NCBI GenBank assembly: GCA_964544635.1
Contig: CAZJCK010000031.1
Location: 1 to 37,664 of the forward strand
DNA from: CAZJCK01 sp964544635
GTDB lineage: Bacteria > Zixibacteria > MSB-5A5 > GN15 > FEB-12
Direction of reading: 5' to 3'
DNA: 37,664 bases
A program made the position numbers and the translations under genes. The notes below the pieces were generated by a model. It saw only the letters and a list, made by a program, of their open reading frames with translations. It did not search any database and was not told where the DNA came from. Shown here in pieces: positions 13,694-23,200 of this stretch (positions are counted from its first letter, which is position 1; the number at the start of each line of letters is the position of its first letter).

Positions 13694-14137
13694 CTACGGA
13701 TTCTCCACCATTCCCTTTAACAGTCGCAGCGCTTCCGGCCAGGAGTCCGCGAACATGCTCTCGAACTCCGGATGTGTCTGCATCTCGACAAACAACTTCG
13801 TCGCGCCATCGGCTTCCGACAGGCGATAGGTCTCTTTCGTTCCGATCCATTTCTCGTTAAACTCCCCCACGGTAACTTCCTGCATGTCGGCGTTCAGGGT
13901 GGCGATGTGGGTCGCGACGATCGTATCGTGCGGCTCGAACCTGTCGATGCGGGCGACCGTGCCGCCTTTGTCCTGGTCGATAAAACGGATCGCCTCCCCT
14001 TCTTTCCATGTTCCTTCGAATGATGAGTTGGGCGAGAATGGTTTGGTCCATCGCTTGAAAGCATCGGCGTCGGTCAGCTCCTCCCAGACCGCTTCCTTGG
14101 TGCCCTTGATTGTGATCTGGTAGGTCAGTGTCTTCAT
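13694..14137 (-). CDS. SRPBCC/AHSA1-type protein
   Basis: ATG 14137 is chosen for the AGGAGG ribosome site 6 bases upstream; a longer frame exists. The 147-residue product begins MKTLTYQITIKGTKEAVWEELTDADAFKRW, typical of the START-like SRPBCC fold, in which the first strand is followed by two short helices. It ends with PEALRLLKGMVENP, the long C-terminal helix that closes the hydrophobic pocket. Members bind lipids or act as stress-related cofactors; the ligand here is unknown. It stands alone. Confidence 0.85.
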   Translation of the reverse strand: MKTLTYQITIKGTKEAVWEELTDADAFKRWTKPFSPNSSFEGTWKEGEAIRFIDQDKGGTVARIDRFEPHDTIVATHIATLNADMQEVTVGEFNEKWIGTKETYRLSEADGATKLFVEMQTHPEFESMFADSWPEALRLLKGMVENP

Positions 14138-14783
14138 GATTGCCTCCTGATGTTTCAGGTACGCCCGGATGAGCAGGGTGCGGTGTAAAGAATATGCCAT
14201 GGCCGGGGGATCGCGTCAATCACATATACCGCGGCAGTGTGGTGGGGGCGGACGCCTGCCCGCCTGCGGCAGGTTCTCGTCCGGTCCGGTTCAACCGGAC
14301 AATACTCTCCGATTACCGGCCTGAGTACACATGGCATGACGCCACAACCGGCCATGCGATTGCTGGAATTCCGCGCCCGCGGGGAAACGGCCAGCACGAT
14401 GTAAGCACAATAACTATGGTGCCGCACATTCGGTTCACTCTCGCTTCACTCGTGCAACCCCAACATCAACCAACCCAATCTCTCTCAACCGAGTTTCCTT
14501 GCGCCGGGCTGTCGCATTTACGATCTTGTGTGGCAAACGCCTTATTGTCTGGTGGTTCACCTTCTGTGACAATCTCAAGGAGTCACACCGGATGGAAACG
14601 TCCAACGTTCCACGACGAATGACCTGCGATTCAATCGCCTCCACGGTGGAACACGTCAACTCGTCGGATGAGAGAAGCAATCAAATCGGTGCATCGCATG
14701 TGGATCAAACCAATGCCCGGCAACCACGTTGCGTTCAATCCAACCTGCTGCCGTAGTTTCGAGCGAATGACGGAGACCGCCTG
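14138..14783. other. Gene-less region
   Basis: No convincing gene. A GTCCGGTT-C-AACCGGAC inverted repeat lies at 14284-14300 and a GC-rich stem near 14255-14272. A 54-codon frame at 14592-14756 has an AAGGAG site but irregular composition, so I do not call it. A weak sigma-54-like GG-N10-GC match (GGCA and TTGC parts only) lies at 14719-14732, upstream of the antiporter. Confidence 0.4.
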
Positions 14784-16085
14784 ATGGAACTGCTCTTGCT
14801 CATGCTGCTGGTTCTGCTAATCCTGGCCAGACTGCTTTCCGAGGTGGCACAACGGTTTAACCAACCCAGTCTGGTGGGCGAGCTGGCTGCCGGCATTCTG
14901 CTGGGGGCGCTGGCCGCGCCGATGTCGCGCCTGACCGGCATCTCCTTCGACTTTATCTACGAGGTGCAGAAGACCCCGGCGTTTCATGCCATCACCGACC
15001 TGGGTATCTTCTTCCTCATGCTTCTGGGTGGCCTCGAACTGCGCCCGGGCGACATGGCCAGGGCGTCGCGCAGCGCCTTCCTGATTGCACTCGGTGGCCT
15101 GGTCGTGCCGATGGCCTGCGGCATCGCCCTGGGCTACTGGCTGCTTCCGGAGTCGGGGTTCAAGACGGCGCAGACACTTTTTTTGGGGACCGCTCTTGCG
15201 ATCACGGCGGTGCCGGTCGCCATTCGCGTACTGCGCGACCTGAAGCGCCTCGACAGCCGGGCCGGACAGATCATTATCTCAGCGGCTGTCTACGACGACG
15301 TCCTCAGCCTCATTCTCCTGGCGGTGCTGACCGCCTTGTTGCAGACGGGTGACTGGCCGGGGGCGGCCGGACTGCTCATGCTGGCGGGCAAAGTGGTGCT
15401 GTTTTTCGTTATCACTATTGGTTTTGGCCGGTGGCTGTTTCCGTACCTCCGCCGCCTGCATAAGTGGCTGTTGGCAAGCGAGTTCGGGTTCAGCATTGTG
15501 TTGATTTTGGCCCTCGGGTTCGGGGTCCTCGCCGAACTGCTCGATATGCACTTCATCCTCGGCGCCTTCATGGCCGGGCTGTTCTTCCAGCGCCAGCGCA
15601 GTCTCGATCCGAAAGCCTTCGATGCGGTGCGGGAGCGCGTCGACGGCGTCACCACCGGTTTCCTGGCACCCATCTTTTTCACCTCGATCGGCCTGCATTT
15701 GAGCGGCAGCGCCATCGTTGAAATTCCTGTCTTCCTGGTTACGCTGCTGCTCATCGCTTTTCTGGCGAAACTGCTCGGCTGCGGGGTGATGTCGTTCCTG
15801 TTTCATCGTGACCTCGCCGGCGCCGCCGTGATTGGCTCAGCAATGAGCGCTCGCGGTGCCGTCGAACTGATCATCGCCGACATTGCGCTGCGGGCCGGGC
15901 TGTTTGACAAACCGACACCGGTGCCGCCAATTGTCGCCAACCTGTTCTCGGCTGTCGTGATCATGGCGATTGTCACCACGATTGTCACGCCGATTGCGGT
16001 GAACTTTGTCTTGCGTCGCGATGCCGCGAAGGACTCCAGTTTGCTGCAGGAAAAGACCGGCAACGATGCTTCCGACGAAGCGTGA
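14784..16085 (+). CDS. CPA2-family cation/proton antiporter
   Basis: A 433-residue inner-membrane protein with about twelve helices. It has the CPA2 core: RFNQPSLVGELAAGILLG in helix 2, the LGIFFLMLLGGLEL segment, and an Asp pair in SAAVYDDVLSLI that carries the transported ion in electrogenic antiporters such as NapA. GSAMSARGAVELIIAD holds the conserved Arg-Glu region of helix 10-11. It likely exchanges Na+ or K+ for H+. There is no C-terminal TrkA domain; a short polar tail ends the chain. GGAG lies 8 bases before the ATG. A second CPA2 gene lies 440 bases away on the other strand. Confidence 0.9.
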   Translation: MELLLLMLLVLLILARLLSEVAQRFNQPSLVGELAAGILLGALAAPMSRLTGISFDFIYEVQKTPAFHAITDLGIFFLMLLGGLELRPGDMARASRSAFLIALGGLVVPMACGIALGYWLLPESGFKTAQTLFLGTALAITAVPVAIRVLRDLKRLDSRAGQIIISAAVYDDVLSLILLAVLTALLQTGDWPGAAGLLMLAGKVVLFFVITIGFGRWLFPYLRRLHKWLLASEFGFSIVLILALGFGVLAELLDMHFILGAFMAGLFFQRQRSLDPKAFDAVRERVDGVTTGFLAPIFFTSIGLHLSGSAIVEIPVFLVTLLLIAFLAKLLGCGVMSFLFHRDLAGAAVIGSAMSARGAVELIIADIALRAGLFDKPTPVPPIVANLFSAVVIMAIVTTIVTPIAVNFVLRRDAAKDSSLLQEKTGNDASDEA

Positions 16086-16403
16086 GGAAAGTCGAGGGGC
16101 GAGGTACGGAATGTTCGCACTGAGGACACCGTCTGATACCTCGCACTTGATCCATTACGGCAGAGAATTTTGATTTGACTGATGGTTACCGTACATAGAA
16201 TTCAATCTAGGCCTTCGGTCCTGGGAATGCCGCGGCACCCATGACAATCCGCGCAGGAGGAGGAATATGGTATCGGTCGCCTAACACGTAGGGCACGATT
16301 GCGCGATGATTACCACTACCGGCCTAAACTTATTGCCTCGACAATATTTAACATGAGCCCTTGACAGCGGTGGGGGGCGCTCTGTATATTGGGCGCCTTA
16401 TAT
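16086..16403. other. Gene-less spacer before the tRNA
   Basis: It holds an imperfect inverted repeat (GCGAGGTA near 16100 and TACCTCGC near 16138) that may end the antiporter message, and a five-codon ORF (M-V-S-V-A, 16267-16284) behind a strong AGGAGGAGG site. The tRNA promoter lies at 16361-16390. Confidence 0.4.
16361..16390 (+). promoter_or_regulatory. Sigma-70 promoter of the initiator tRNA
   Basis: TTGACA (16361-16366), 18 bases, TATATT (16385-16390). The start falls near 16397, with a GC-rich stretch (GGGCGCC) after the -10, as in stringently controlled stable-RNA promoters. Confidence 0.8.
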
Positions 16404-16477
<74 letters not shown>

Positions 16478-16488
16478 TAAATTCTTCA

Positions 16489-16511
16489 AGTCGTGCAAGC
16501 GGCTTTTTTTT
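16489..16511 (+). terminator. Terminator of the tRNA
   Basis: A five-bp AGTCG/CGGCT stem with a six-base loop, directly followed by seven or more T, 12 bases after the tRNA. Confidence 0.7.
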
Positions 16512-16527
16512 GTGCCCCCCCCTCAAC

Positions 16528-17901
16528 TCACCCCATAGATGCGGCTTTTTTGTCTTTGTCACCGCGCAAGAGCGACACCTTCAGCGCCGGCGGTGTCACC
16601 AGCGTTGTCACAATCACCATAATCACCACTGCCGAATAGGTGGCGGTACTGATCACCGGCTCACCATCCAGCAGCAACCGCGCCCCGATGCCGGCGAATA
16701 TCAGGCCAACCTCGCCGCGCGGAATCATCCCCAGCCCCACCGCAAACTTGTTGACCCCTTTCTGCCAGACCCCGAGAGAGCAGGCCTGCTTGCCGATAAT
16801 CGCCGCCACTGTCATCACCGCCGCAAAGCCGAGAATCTCGACCTGGCCAAAGGTCGTCAGGTCAACCATCATACCCATGCGAACAAAGAAGATCGGCACG
16901 AGGAAAGTTGAGATCGGGGCGATCAACTCCTCGATCGTATGTTCGCCACGTTCACGCCAGCGCGAGAAATAGACCTCGTCGAGAATCAACCCGGCGGCAA
17001 AGGCACCGACGATCGGGGCCAGGCCGATCTCACCGGCCAGGAAGGCCAAGCCGAAGCAGACCAGCAGCGCAAACGACAGAAAAACACCGGCCGATTTCAG
17101 ATTCAGGGCAAGGTTGAAGTAGTGCGGTACCAGCCAGGAGCCGAGGGTAATAGCGCCCACCACAAACAGCACCGCCTTGGCGATAATCCAGAGGATGGTG
17201 CCCGAACTGGCGCCGTCGCCTCCCGATCCAACCGCCGAGATAATACCCGATACCACCGCCAGGATAATCAGGCCGAGGATATCGTCGATAACCGCCGCCC
17301 CCAGAATAATCTTTGATTCCCGGCTTTGAATCTTCCCGACGTCCTTAAGGACGCGCGCCGTAATACCAACCGACGTTGCCGTCAGGGTGGCGCCGATGAA
17401 GACATGGACATAAATCGAGGCCTCCGGCAAAAACCAGGCGCCGACCCCCCAGCCTAAAAAGAACGGCGTCACCACGCCGAGAATTGCGACCATGAAAGCG
17501 GTGCCGCCGACCGAGAGCATTTCCTTGACCGACGATTCCAGGCCAACCTCGAACAAGAGGATAATCACGCCCAGTTCGGCCAGCACTTCCAGGGCAACGT
17601 TGTCGATGAAGCCTTCAAACACCATGATGCCGAACAGGTTGAGATTGCCCAGCAGCATGCCCATAATCAGCTCGCCGAGGACGGCGGGCTGGTTGAACCG
17701 TTCGAAGGCGTCGCCGCCCAGCTTGGCGCCCAGCAGGATGACCATCAGTGCCAGGAGGACATCGAGCACCGGCCCGCCGTGGCCGGCTCCGCCGCTGTCG
17801 CCGTGGCCGCCCCCCTCGGCCGCGAAGGCCAGCGAATAGAAGACATAGACCGCGACAACTGCCATCATGATGATCGATCGACGTCTGGTCAAAAGGCGCA
17901 C
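16528..17901 (-). CDS. CPA2-family cation/proton antiporter
   Basis: The GTG at 17901 is chosen as start because GGGAGG lies 4-5 bases upstream; the longer frame lacks this. The 457-residue product begins with a signal-like hydrophobic helix (MMAVVAVYVFYSLAFA) and a His/Gly-rich stretch (GGGHGDSGGAGHGG), then about twelve membrane helices. Ion-binding Asp residues are in GAAVIDDILGLI, and GLGMIPRGEVGLIFAG carries the conserved Arg-Glu. No regulatory RCK domain is present. It should exchange Na+ or K+ for H+. It is divergent from motA and convergent with the tRNA. Confidence 0.9.
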   Translation of the reverse strand: MRLLTRRRSIIMMAVVAVYVFYSLAFAAEGGGHGDSGGAGHGGPVLDVLLALMVILLGAKLGGDAFERFNQPAVLGELIMGMLLGNLNLFGIMVFEGFIDNVALEVLAELGVIILLFEVGLESSVKEMLSVGGTAFMVAILGVVTPFFLGWGVGAWFLPEASIYVHVFIGATLTATSVGITARVLKDVGKIQSRESKIILGAAVIDDILGLIILAVVSGIISAVGSGGDGASSGTILWIIAKAVLFVVGAITLGSWLVPHYFNLALNLKSAGVFLSFALLVCFGLAFLAGEIGLAPIVGAFAAGLILDEVYFSRWRERGEHTIEELIAPISTFLVPIFFVRMGMMVDLTTFGQVEILGFAAVMTVAAIIGKQACSLGVWQKGVNKFAVGLGMIPRGEVGLIFAGIGARLLLDGEPVISTATYSAVVIMVIVTTLVTPPALKVSLLRGDKDKKAASMG

Positions 17902-18087
17902 AGTTCCTCCCGGGGTATACTGTTCATCAGCTTGCGTTTGGGGGTGAATGTAGAGGCAAATACGGGGCCTCACAAGGATAATTCAGACCGCCGGTTCAGC
18001 TATAGAAACCGGCCGTTTTGACGACATATATGACAGGGACAGACTCTATACCAGAACCGATTACTTGAGTAAAAGGACGGACGATAC

Positions 18088-18945
18088 ATGCTTGTACTCA
18101 TCGGCGCAGCGGTTGTGCTTGGCTCGGTGTTGGGCGGTTTCATCATGCATGGCGGCGAGGTGATGGCGCTCAACCAGCCTTCGGAGTTTATCATCATCGG
18201 CGGCGCCGCGCTTGGTGGCATGCTTATCTCTACGCCACTCTCCACGCTCAAGAAGATTATCAGCCAGTCGGCCAAGATCTTTAATCCCGGTTACGGCAAA
18301 CAGGATTACCTCGATGTGCTGGTGATGATGTACGAAGTGTTCAATGTCGCCCGTAAGGATGGCCTGGTCGGGCTGGAGAATCATATCGAGCATCCCAACG
18401 ACAGCGACATCTTCAAGCGCTACCCGACCTTTCTCAAGAATCACCATGCCCTGGCGTTCTTCTCCGATACCATGCGCGTGATCATTTCCGGTTCGGTACA
18501 GCCGCACGACCTCGAGGAGTTGATGGACACCGATATCGAAGCCACCCACGAAGAAGAGCTGCAACCCGGCAATGCCCTTTCCACGACTGCCGATGCCCTT
18601 CCTGGTCTCGGTATTGTGGCGGCGGTGCTCGGTGTCGTGATCACGATGGGGGCGATTGATGGTCCGCCGGAAGAGATCGGCCACAAGGTGGCCGCGGCGC
18701 TGGTCGGTACCTTCCTGGGCGTGCTCGGCTGTTACGGTTTCGTCGGGCCGCTGGCCAGTAACCTCAAGAACCATACCCTGCACGATTTCCAGTACCTGAC
18801 AGTGATGAAACATGCCCTCTTGTCGTTCCACAAGGGTGTGGCCGGCGTGATTGCAGTCGAGTTTGCCCGCCGTACGCTGCCGGATGTAGTCCGTCCCGGT
18901 TTCGTTGAACTCGAAGAAGCCTGCAACGCCGCCAAGCGCAGATAG
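18088..18945 (+). CDS. motA: Flagellar motor stator protein MotA
   Basis: A 285-residue inner-membrane protein. Four helices are visible, with the first at 1-20. The cytoplasmic loop carries ARKDGLVGLE (Arg89, Glu97), charged residues that contact FliG. Pro172 (ALPGLGIVAAVLG) and Pro221 (FVGPLASNL) match the two conserved prolines at the ion channel. MotA forms a pentamer around the MotB dimer and turns ion flow into rotation. GGACGG precedes the ATG. motB follows after 8 bases, so they are cotranscribed. No other flagellar genes lie in the window. Confidence 0.95.
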   Translation: MLVLIGAAVVLGSVLGGFIMHGGEVMALNQPSEFIIIGGAALGGMLISTPLSTLKKIISQSAKIFNPGYGKQDYLDVLVMMYEVFNVARKDGLVGLENHIEHPNDSDIFKRYPTFLKNHHALAFFSDTMRVIISGSVQPHDLEELMDTDIEATHEEELQPGNALSTTADALPGLGIVAAVLGVVITMGAIDGPPEEIGHKVAAALVGTFLGVLGCYGFVGPLASNLKNHTLHDFQYLTVMKHALLSFHKGVAGVIAVEFARRTLPDVVRPGFVELEEACNAAKRR

Positions 18946-18953
18946 GGTCAGGC

Positions 18954-19814
18954 GTGGAAAAGCAGCAATCGAATCAGCCGATCATTATCAAGAGGAAGAA
19001 GAGCGGCCACGGCGGGCATCACGGTGGCGCCTGGAAGGTCGCTTTTGCCGATTTCATGACCGCCATGATGGCGTTCTTCCTGGTCATGTGGCTGGTCAAC
19101 CAGTCAGACCCGGTCAAGCAGGCGGTGGCGGCCTATTTTCGTGATCCCGGAAAGTTTCAAAAAGAAGGTTCGATGGGGGTGCTGAAAGGCTCTAAAGGGA
19201 TTATCGAGCAGCCCAACCAGACAATCCAGCCGGCCAATCCGCAGGAAAAGATAGTCATCACCGCGCCGTCCGAAGCTGAGCGCAATGAACTGTCGCTGGC
19301 CGGACAGAAGATCCTCGAGCAGCTGGAGCGGCACGAGGTGTTCAAGAAGTTGCGCAAGAATGTCAAAGTGGAGTTAACCGCCGAGGGTTTGCGGATCATT
19401 CTCAATGAATCGGCCGACTCACCGGCATTCTTCGAACCGGGTTCGGCCAAGCTGCTCCAAAAAAGCGCCATCATCCTGATAACGATTGCCAGGGAGCTGG
19501 GCAAGCTGGAGAACAAGATTGTACTGGAGGGGCATACCGACGCCAGTTTTTCCGGCTCCAGGGCCTATACCAACTGGGAACTGTCGGCCGACCGGGCCAA
19601 CGCCGCGAGAGCGTTGATGGAGGTGTCGGGGCTCCAGCAGGAGCAGGTCCGCGAGGTACGCGGCTATGCCGACCGCTTCCCGATGATCAGCCATGACCCG
19701 GGGGATCATCGCAATCGACGCGTGACCATCCTGGTGCTGTACGAATCGACCGAAAAGCAGTACGATCACATGGTGCTGGATGACGCCGATTTAAGCGGTC
19801 CATCGGACAAATAA
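18954..19814 (+). CDS. motB: Flagellar motor stator protein MotB
   Basis: A 286-residue protein starting at GTG. A basic, His/Gly-rich N-terminus is followed by the single helix AFADFMTAMMAFFLVMWLVN with the ion-carrying Asp33. A plug/linker region comes next, then an OmpA-like peptidoglycan-binding domain (about residues 160-265) with FFEPGSAKLL, EGHTDAS and the NWELSADRANAARALM motif including the D-x-x-R peptidoglycan contacts. It anchors the stator to the cell wall. A strong terminator follows the stop. Confidence 0.95.
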   Translation: MEKQQSNQPIIIKRKKSGHGGHHGGAWKVAFADFMTAMMAFFLVMWLVNQSDPVKQAVAAYFRDPGKFQKEGSMGVLKGSKGIIEQPNQTIQPANPQEKIVITAPSEAERNELSLAGQKILEQLERHEVFKKLRKNVKVELTAEGLRIILNESADSPAFFEPGSAKLLQKSAIILITIARELGKLENKIVLEGHTDASFSGSRAYTNWELSADRANAARALMEVSGLQQEQVREVRGYADRFPMISHDPGDHRNRRVTILVLYESTEKQYDHMVLDDADLSGPSDK

Positions 19815-19842
19815 AAAACGGGAGATCGGACCGATCTCCCGT
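19813..19842. terminator. Bidirectional terminator between motB and the Hc1-like gene
   Basis: A perfect 12-bp stem (19818-19829 with 19831-19842). AAAAAA on the plus-strand 5' side gives a T-run for minus-strand transcripts; the plus side has GTTGTCGTTT. Confidence 0.85.
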
Positions 19843-19866
19843 TGTCGTTTGGTATCCTGACGAGGA

Positions 19867-20037
19867 CTACTTATCGCGCAGCTCCAGCATCTCCTTACGG
19901 ATATCCTGAGCAACATTTTTTACGTCCTGCATCACCTTACGGACCCGTGCGGTCGCCGCCTTGTTGCCGGTTTCGGACTTTTCGACATCGTCTTTGATGG
20001 ACTCGACAAGTTCAACAAGTTTGCCGTAACTGGACAT
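19867..20037 (-). CDS. Histone H1-like (Hc1-type) DNA-binding protein
   Basis: A 56-residue protein on the minus strand, ATG 20037 to TAG 19867, beginning MSSYGKLVELVESIKDDVEK. The central GNKAATARVRKVMQDVK stretch matches the core of the Hc1-like histone family (typically G-N-x-A-A-G-T-R-V-R-K-G-M-Q-D-x-K), common in Bacteroidota and known from Chlamydiae. It lacks the Lys/Ala-rich tail of chlamydial Hc1, as do most free-living members. It probably binds DNA and affects nucleoid packing. GGAG lies 9 bases upstream. A shared terminator separates it from motB. Confidence 0.88.
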   Translation of the reverse strand: MSSYGKLVELVESIKDDVEKSETGNKAATARVRKVMQDVKNVAQDIRKEMLELRDK

Positions 20038-20151
20038 GGTTCACTCTCCAATCAATTGTAACAGGTTTTACTTAGCGTATTCACCCTGAATTCTATGCCC
20101 CAAACGGGGCGTTCTGCAACCAAAAAAAAGGGCCAAAACCGCTGGTATTTT

Positions 20152-20170
20152 GCCGATAAATCGGTATATT
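20152..20170 (+). promoter_or_regulatory. Candidate mfd promoter region
   Basis: A TATATT (20165-20170) is followed by GGCGCCT, the same arrangement (TATATTGGGCGCCT) as at the initiator tRNA promoter. No good -35 lies 16-18 bases upstream. An exact GCCGATAA, a sigma-28 -10 octamer, lies at 20152-20159 with only a poor -35 (CAAAACCG). Confidence 0.3.
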
Positions 20171-20193
20171 GGCGCCTCAAAATTATAAAACAC

Positions 20194-20222
20194 CCCCGGT
20201 CAGCGTTCTGATCGGGGTTTTT
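20194..20222 (+). terminator. Terminator or attenuator in the mfd leader
   Basis: CCCCGGTCAG pairs with CTGATCGGGG (one G-T pair) around CGTT and is followed by TTTTT. It ends only 22 bases before the mfd ATG, with no gene upstream on this strand for it to terminate except motB, which has its own terminator. Confidence 0.8.
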
Positions 20223-20243
20223 GTGCTGTTTCGTTAAAAAATT

Positions 20244-23200
20244 ATGAGCGACATCAAAGCTTCGATCAGCCTTTCCAGTCACCGTGCCGCGGTCCGCGAG
20301 CGGTTCGCTAACTACAAACCATTTAACGACTTAGTGTCGTCGCTGCAGAGCCACGAACGGTCCGAACAGCGCCTTTCAGGGTTGGCCGGATCATCAAGCG
20401 CCCTCTTGCTCGAAGCCCTCCGAGCCGCCACCGGGCGGCCGATTCTGTTCGTCGCGGGCAGTTCCGAAACCGCTGCCGACCTCTACGACGACCTGCGCGG
20501 CCTGCTGTCGGAAAACAGTCTGGGCCACTTTCCGTCCCGCCAGATCCTCCCCTTCGACTTCCGCGCCCCGGTCGGCGAGGTCATGGGCCGCCGCATATCG
20601 ACATTGTCCGACATGATGGCAGGCCGCGCCGGGGTGGTAGTCTGCCCGATCCGCGCCCTGATCGAGCCGACGATTACGAAATCGTTTCTCGAGTCGAGCC
20701 GCATTGATCTGGCGCCGGGCGAAGAGATTGATCTCGACGACCTGGTGATGCGCCTGGTCAAGCTCGGGTTTCGACGGGTCGGGGCGGTGGAGGAAATCGG
20801 CGATTTCGCTGTCCGCGGCGGCCTGATTGACTTCTTCAGTCCAGGTCACGACGCCCCCGTCCGCGTCGAACTGTTTGGCGACGAAGTCGACACGATCCGC
20901 GAGTTCGACGTTGCCAGCCAGCGAACCAGGCAAAAGATCAAGCATGTCTCGGTCCTGCCGCGCCGTGAGGTGCCGATCACCCAGCAATCACTGGAGGAGC
21001 ACCTTAACGATCTGCCGCAGGATGACGCCGAGTATATTCGCAGCCGCTACCTGAACGATCCTGAGCTGCCGGGCCTGGAATGGCTGTCGGTAATGTTCGG
21101 CCTGGAGCAGGGGGCACTGTCGGACTATCTGACGGACGACTGGATTGTTGTCTTTGATTCCCGCGGCAACCTGGAATCGGTGGCGGAGGATATCGTCACC
21201 GAGGCGGTGACACTGTATGAACGCCTGCACCAGCAGTTTCTCTCGTTCCGCAACCCGCAGGCGTACTACCACGATCCCAGCACGTTGTTCAACGAACTGG
21301 CGGCGTCTCATGACACGATCGACCGTCTCCCCTTCCGTGGCGGCAAACCGGGTATTATCGATTTCGCCTGCAAACCGCATCCGTCGTTTGGTTCCCGTCT
21401 CGACCTGGTCGGCAAGGCGCTTGCCGAGTTTGAGGCACAAGGGTTCAGCTACTACATCGCGACCGACACGGCCGGCCAGAAAGACCGCCTGACCGAACTG
21501 ATCAATGAAAAGTCGGGGGTGGATTTCGACCCGGTTATCGAAGTAGCCGACCTGAAGGGTGGCTTTGTTTGTGACGCCGGACGGTTTGCGGTGCTGACCG
21601 ATCATGAAATCTTCAGCCGCTACCACCGTCGCACCCGTAAGAAGAAATTCAAAGAGGGTGTCGCCATATCCGACTACTCGAGCCTCAACCGCGGCGACTA
21701 TGTCGTGCACACCGAATACGGTATTGCGCGGTACCGCGGCCTCGAAACCCTTGAAGTCGACAGCCGGAAGCGCGACTGCCTGCTCCTGCTGTACGCCAAC
21801 GAAGACAAGCTGTATGTCCCGATCGAGGAGTTCAACCGGGTAAGCAAGTACGCCGGTAAAGAGGGTGTGCCACCACTGACCTCGCTCGGCGGACCGCAGT
21901 GGGACAAACTCAAGGAGAAGAGCAAGAAGGCGATCGAGGAGATGGCCGCCGACCTGATCAAACTGTACGCCGAACGCAAGGCCGGGATCGGGTACTCGTT
22001 TGGCGAGGATACGGTCTGGTTGAAGCAACTCGAGGCATCATTCCCGTATGAGGAAACACGCGACCAGGCCAGGGCGATCAATGATGTCAAGCGCGACATG
22101 GCTCGCGACGAGCCGATGGATCGATTGATTTGCGGCGACGTCGGCTTCGGCAAGACCGAGGTAGCGATGCGGGCGGCCTTTAAGGCAATCGAAAAGGGAA
22201 AGCAGGTTGCGCTCCTGGTACCAACGACCGTGCTCGCACAACAGCACTACCAGACATTCGCCGACCGCTTCGCCGACTTCCCGGTCAAAGTCGCGATGCT
22301 GTCACGCTTCCGTACCAAAAAGCAGCAGCTTGAAACGCTGGAGGACCTGGCCGGGGGTAAGGTTGATCTTGTCATCGGCACGCACCGCCTGTTTTCCAAA
22401 GATGTGCTGTTTTCGGATCTGGGACTGCTGATTGTCGACGAAGAGCATCGCTTCGGGGTGCGCCACAAGGAGAAGCTGCGTCAGCTCAAGGCGACGGTCG
22501 ACACCATTTCGATGACCGCCACGCCGATCCCGCGCACCCTGCAGATGTCGCTGATGGGGGCGCGCGACATGAGTTTGATCACGACCTCACCGAAGGACCG
22601 CCTTCCGATTCTCACCGAAATTGTCGAGTTTGACCCGGCCCAGATCGCCGCGGCGATCCTGCGCGAGATGGATCGCGGCGGCCAGGTCTTCTTCGTCCAT
22701 AACCGGGTACAGACGATCGACGCGATGTATCGCTTCCTGAAAAAAGTGGTGCCGCAGGCGGAGATCGGGATTGCCCACGGTCAGATGCACGAACGTTCGC
22801 TGGAAGGTGTCATGCTGGCATTTCTGAACCGGCGGTTCGATGTCCTGCTGTGTACGTCGATCATCGAATCCGGCCTCGACATCCCGGCCGCCAACACGAT
22901 CATCATCAACCGCGCCGACCGTTTCGGCCTGGCCCAGTTGTACCAGTTGCGCGGCCGGGTCGGGCGCAGCGACCGCCGAGCCTACGCCTACCTGCTGACC
23001 CCGCCGACACGACTGATGCGGGCCGACGCCATCAAGCGGCTGCGGGCTATCGAGGCTCACTCCGATCTCGGCAGCGGCTTTGCCCTGGCCATGCGCGACC
23101 TGGAGATTCGCGGCGCCGGGACGATACTCGGGGCACGCCAGTCCGGCTACATGGAAGAAATCGGCTTCGACCTGTACAACAAGCTCCTCGAGGAGGCGGT

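Noticed and set aside
14719..14732. Sigma-54-like site before the CPA2 antiporter
   Set aside because: Geometry fits (GG-N10-GC) but the -24 part is only GGCA; such matches occur by chance in GC-rich DNA.
14592..14756. 54-codon frame with AAGGAG site
   Set aside because: Composition is not protein-like and it ends just before the antiporter; kept only as a note.
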